From NCBI GenBank assembly GCA_002506745.1, contig DAYE01000066.1, positions 1-5,950 on the forward strand: a stretch of DNA of 5,950 bases, given 5' to 3'. The stretch comes from Euryarchaeota archaeon UBA33. Lineage in GTDB: Archaea; Thermoplasmatota; E2; DHVEG-1. Under the pieces are notes generated by a model. It was given only the letters and a program-made list of their open reading frames with translations, searched no databases and was not told where the DNA came from. The stretch's first letter is position 1. Every line of letters begins with the position of its first letter. A program made the position numbers and the translations under genes. Shown one piece after another: positions 4,041 through 5,950 of the stretch.

Positions 4041-5950
4041 ATGAAACAACAGTATCTTACAATATCGTTACTAACTCTACTTCTTTTATCCCCGATATCG
4101 ATAGTTGCTGCTCACGCGCAACAATGTACAAAAGACACCTCTACGTTACCGAAAAACATAATCTATGTCGATGACAGCAACACCCAGGGACCATGGAACG
4201 GTTCTTCTGATTATCCGTATCAAACCATCAACGACGGCATCCTACATGCAGCAGACGGTGACGCCATTTATGTCTTTAATGGACTGTATTCTGAGACAGT
4301 CATCATCAATAAAACCATCTCGATCAGAGGACAGGAGCAAGAGAGCACCATCATTGATGGATACAACAATGGTTCCGTAATAACCGTCACTCGCGAGGAC
4401 GTTTACATCAGAAGATTCACCATACGGAACTCCGGTGGATATCAAGGAGACGCAGGGATTGCTGTCCAAGCAAATACCACCACCATAACAGAATGTACCA
4501 TCTACCGGGCACGCGCCGGCATATGTGTTCAAAATCAAAGCGAAACTACCATCTCCAATAGTCGATTCCATACGAACGGATTCGGTATTGTCTCTTCATC
4601 ATCCGTATTTGTCAGTATCAGTCAATGTACCTTCTACCACAACGGCGCAGGAGTCTATCTCTCTGACACCACTTGCGTCACCATCGCTCATTCCTATGCA
4701 GATACCAACGGTATCGGGTTCCTCTGCGAACGGTCCTCACACATCGACATATCAGAGTCAGCAGCCCGTGATAACGATGATAATGAGGGTGGGATGTTTT
4801 TCGTAGATTGTCAGTACATCAACATCATCAATTCGTATATCGTCCATAATGGTGTTGGTGTGAATCTGATAAATTCATCAGCCTGTTACATTGACTCGTG
4901 TAATTTTTCTCTCAACACCCATTTCTCCTGCAAATTAAAAAAATCATCATCGAGCATTCTGTTGACGAACTGTGTTTTTACAGAAAACCTCCGCTATGGG
5001 CTCTACGCTGAGGACAGTGGCTTTACCATCTCTTGGAGCAACCTTTATAGAAACGAGAACTTTGGCCTCTATGCGAAATCATCAGCGATTGATGCCAGCT
5101 ACAACTGGTGGGGAGCCAAAACCGGACCAGCGCATAACAGTCCTGTCAGAGCGGATCGTGGAACGTGGAACCCCCGTGAGATATCCTATAGACCGTGGCT
5201 GACGTTTCCGATGCCAGAGATCGGACCAGACTGGGATCTGGAGAAAACATTCCAGAAACCGAGCTACGCCGATCCATGGCCTGAGCAGATCACCTTCGTT
5301 GATCTTGACACAGATGCTGATGGGGCACCAGACTGGTGGGAAATCAAATGGGGATACTCCGCAACCATCTGGGATGATCATCAACATCTTGACCCTGACA
5401 ATGACTCGTTGAACAACATTGAAGAATGTTACATGGATCAATTTGGTTCAAACCCGTTTGCAAAAGATTTGTTTCTTGAGTTTGATTGGACAAAAAGCAT
5501 TCAGGGGAATAGCACCAACAAACCCCCGATGGAAGAAATCACACAAATGATCGAAGCATTCGCCCGGCAGAACATCAGCCTTCATGTTGACACCGGCGAG
5601 CTTGGTGGCGGAGAAGAACTTCCATCCCAAACGCATGTCTCCTATGCAGAGATCATCACTATCTATTGGGATTCCTTCATTCATAATGATTTGAACAACC
5701 CTCGACAGCATATCTTCCATTATGGGATCATCTGCGATTACTCTGAGAGCGGTGGATTTGCAATCATGGGATGGAACCACCTGAACGCATTTATCATTAG
5801 TGCGCAACTCTTAGCAGAATTATATCCTTCTTACACCAAAGGCTGGCTTGCCACGGCCGCATCGATGCATGAGGTTGGACACACCTGTGGCCTCATCGCT
5901 ACAAAATTCATAGGGATTGATAATCGTAATACAGTCAACCCGTTCTACAA
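4041..5950 (+). CDS. Exported beta-helix / calcium-loop / zinc-metallopeptidase-like protein, 3' end outside window
   Basis: An uninterrupted frame of 636 codons runs to the window edge. Residues 1-26 form a Sec signal peptide (Lys, long Leu/Ile/Ser core, A-H-A end). Residues about 40-360 are a parallel beta-helix (NosD/DUF1565-like, pectin-lyase fold): it opens with IYVDDSN...GPWNG...PYQTINDGI, repeats short I-x-x-[SC]-x-[FI] rungs, and closes with NWWG (355-358) and a nearby GP. Residues 421-462 hold two D-x-D-x-D calcium loops (D421-E434 and D451-E462). From about 470 a peptidase-like domain follows, with HVDTGELGGGEE (515-526) and HEVGHTCG (610-617), an HExxHxxG zinc signature. About nine N-x-S/T sequons and 14 Cys fit an extracytoplasmic protein. 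Its likely place is the cell surface or medium, binding and possibly cleaving polymers. The C-terminus, any anchor and the full active site are missing from the window. Domain calls are firm; substrate unknown. Confidence 0.88.
   Translation, partial: MKQQYLTISLLTLLLLSPISIVAAHAQQCTKDTSTLPKNIIYVDDSNTQGPWNGSSDYPYQTINDGILHAADGDAIYVFNGLYSETVIINKTISIRGQEQESTIIDGYNNGSVITVTREDVYIRRFTIRNSGGYQGDAGIAVQANTTTITECTIYRARAGICVQNQSETTISNSRFHTNGFGIVSSSSVFVSISQCTFYHNGAGVYLSDTTCVTIAHSYADTNGIGFLCERSSHIDISESAARDNDDNEGGMFFVDCQYINIINSYIVHNGVGVNLINSSACYIDSCNFSLNTHFSCKLKKSSSSILLTNCVFTENLRYGLYAEDSGFTISWSNLYRNENFGLYAKSSAIDASYNWWGAKTGPAHNSPVRADRGTWNPREISYRPWLTFPMPEIGPDWDLEKTFQKPSYADPWPEQITFVDLDTDADGAPDWWEIKWGYSATIWDDHQHLDPDNDSLNNIEECYMDQFGSNPFAKDLFLEFDWTKSIQGNSTNKPPMEEITQMIEAFARQNISLHVDTGELGGGEELPSQTHVSYAEIITIYWDSFIHNDLNNPRQHIFHYGIICDYSESGGFAIMGWNHLNAFIISAQLLAELYPSYTKGWLATAASMHEVGHTCGLIATKFIGIDNRNTVNPFY

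Noticed and set aside
4125..4127. Possible lipoprotein Cys (C29) after the signal peptide
   Set aside because: The residues before it (H-A-Q-Q) do not form a lipobox; ordinary signal-peptidase cleavage after A26 is more likely.
4242..4571. Minus-strand open frame inside the exported protein gene
   Set aside because: It is antisense to the repetitive beta-helix coding region, where Ile/Ser/Thr-rich codons leave the opposite strand open; no start signal or family match.
4972..5202. Plus-strand open frame in another phase within the exported protein
   Set aside because: Overlaps the continuous 636-codon frame and has no recognisable domain.
5448..5807. Minus-strand open frame opposite the peptidase-like domain
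   Set aside because: Antisense to a region with conserved GGG and catalytic-type motifs on the plus strand; no ribosome site or family match.
1..5950. CRISPR array, tRNA, rRNA, insertion sequence or prophage signals
   Set aside because: By eye there are no regularly spaced direct repeats, cloverleaf-like segments, transposase-like frames or terminal inverted repeats. Weak RNA structures cannot be excluded without a covariance search.

Overview
The window looks archaeal. Start sites are preceded by A/T-rich TATA-like boxes about 25-30 bases upstream of a plausible transcript start, several leaders are very short, and some genes carry clear Shine-Dalgarno sequences (the best is at 893-904). 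The gene content agrees: a PAC2-family proteasome-assembly protein with a C-terminal Hb-Y-X tail, a stand-alone Lrp/AsnC RAM domain, an archaeal-style ferredoxin:thioredoxin reductase (FTR) catalytic subunit, and a large exported beta-helix protein of a kind common in Thermoplasmatota and other uncultured euryarchaea. Assignment to Thermoplasmatota is an inference from protein style; no marker gene here settles it.

Layout. 1-601 (minus): a two-gene redox operon, glutaredoxin-like protein then FTR catalytic subunit (the latter runs off the left edge), joined by a one-base TGATG stop/start overlap. 602-696: divergent promoter region. 697-1032 (plus): two very small Cys-rich metal-binding proteins, one desulforedoxin-like and one 40-residue CxxC...CxxC protein. 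1033-1431 (minus): YjbQ/UPF0047 protein, its stop codon abutting that of the 40-residue gene. 1520-2116 (plus): HAD phosphatase, divergent from yjbQ across a shared TATA-like element. 2190-2951 (plus): PAC2 protein. 2957-3520 (minus): FMN nitroreductase, converging on PAC2 with five bases between. 3642-3884 (plus): single RAM domain without a helix-turn-helix. 3885-4040: A/T-rich spacer with a T-rich terminator, a TATA box, palindromes and a Shine-Dalgarno. 4041-5950 (plus, cut by the right edge): exported protein with signal peptide, parallel beta-helix, calcium-loop segment and an HExxHxxG zinc-peptidase-like domain.

How the genes fit together. The left 1 kb is best read as a thiol/electron-transfer island: ferredoxin electrons pass through the FTR subunit to the glutaredoxin-like protein, with a possible rubredoxin-type carrier on the divergent transcript. 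The middle genes are housekeeping or general metabolism with no obvious common pathway. The right end is a separate cell-surface or secreted unit with its own promoter region. I see no rRNA, tRNA, CRISPR array, insertion sequence or prophage gene. No gene-free stretch exceeds about 160 bases.
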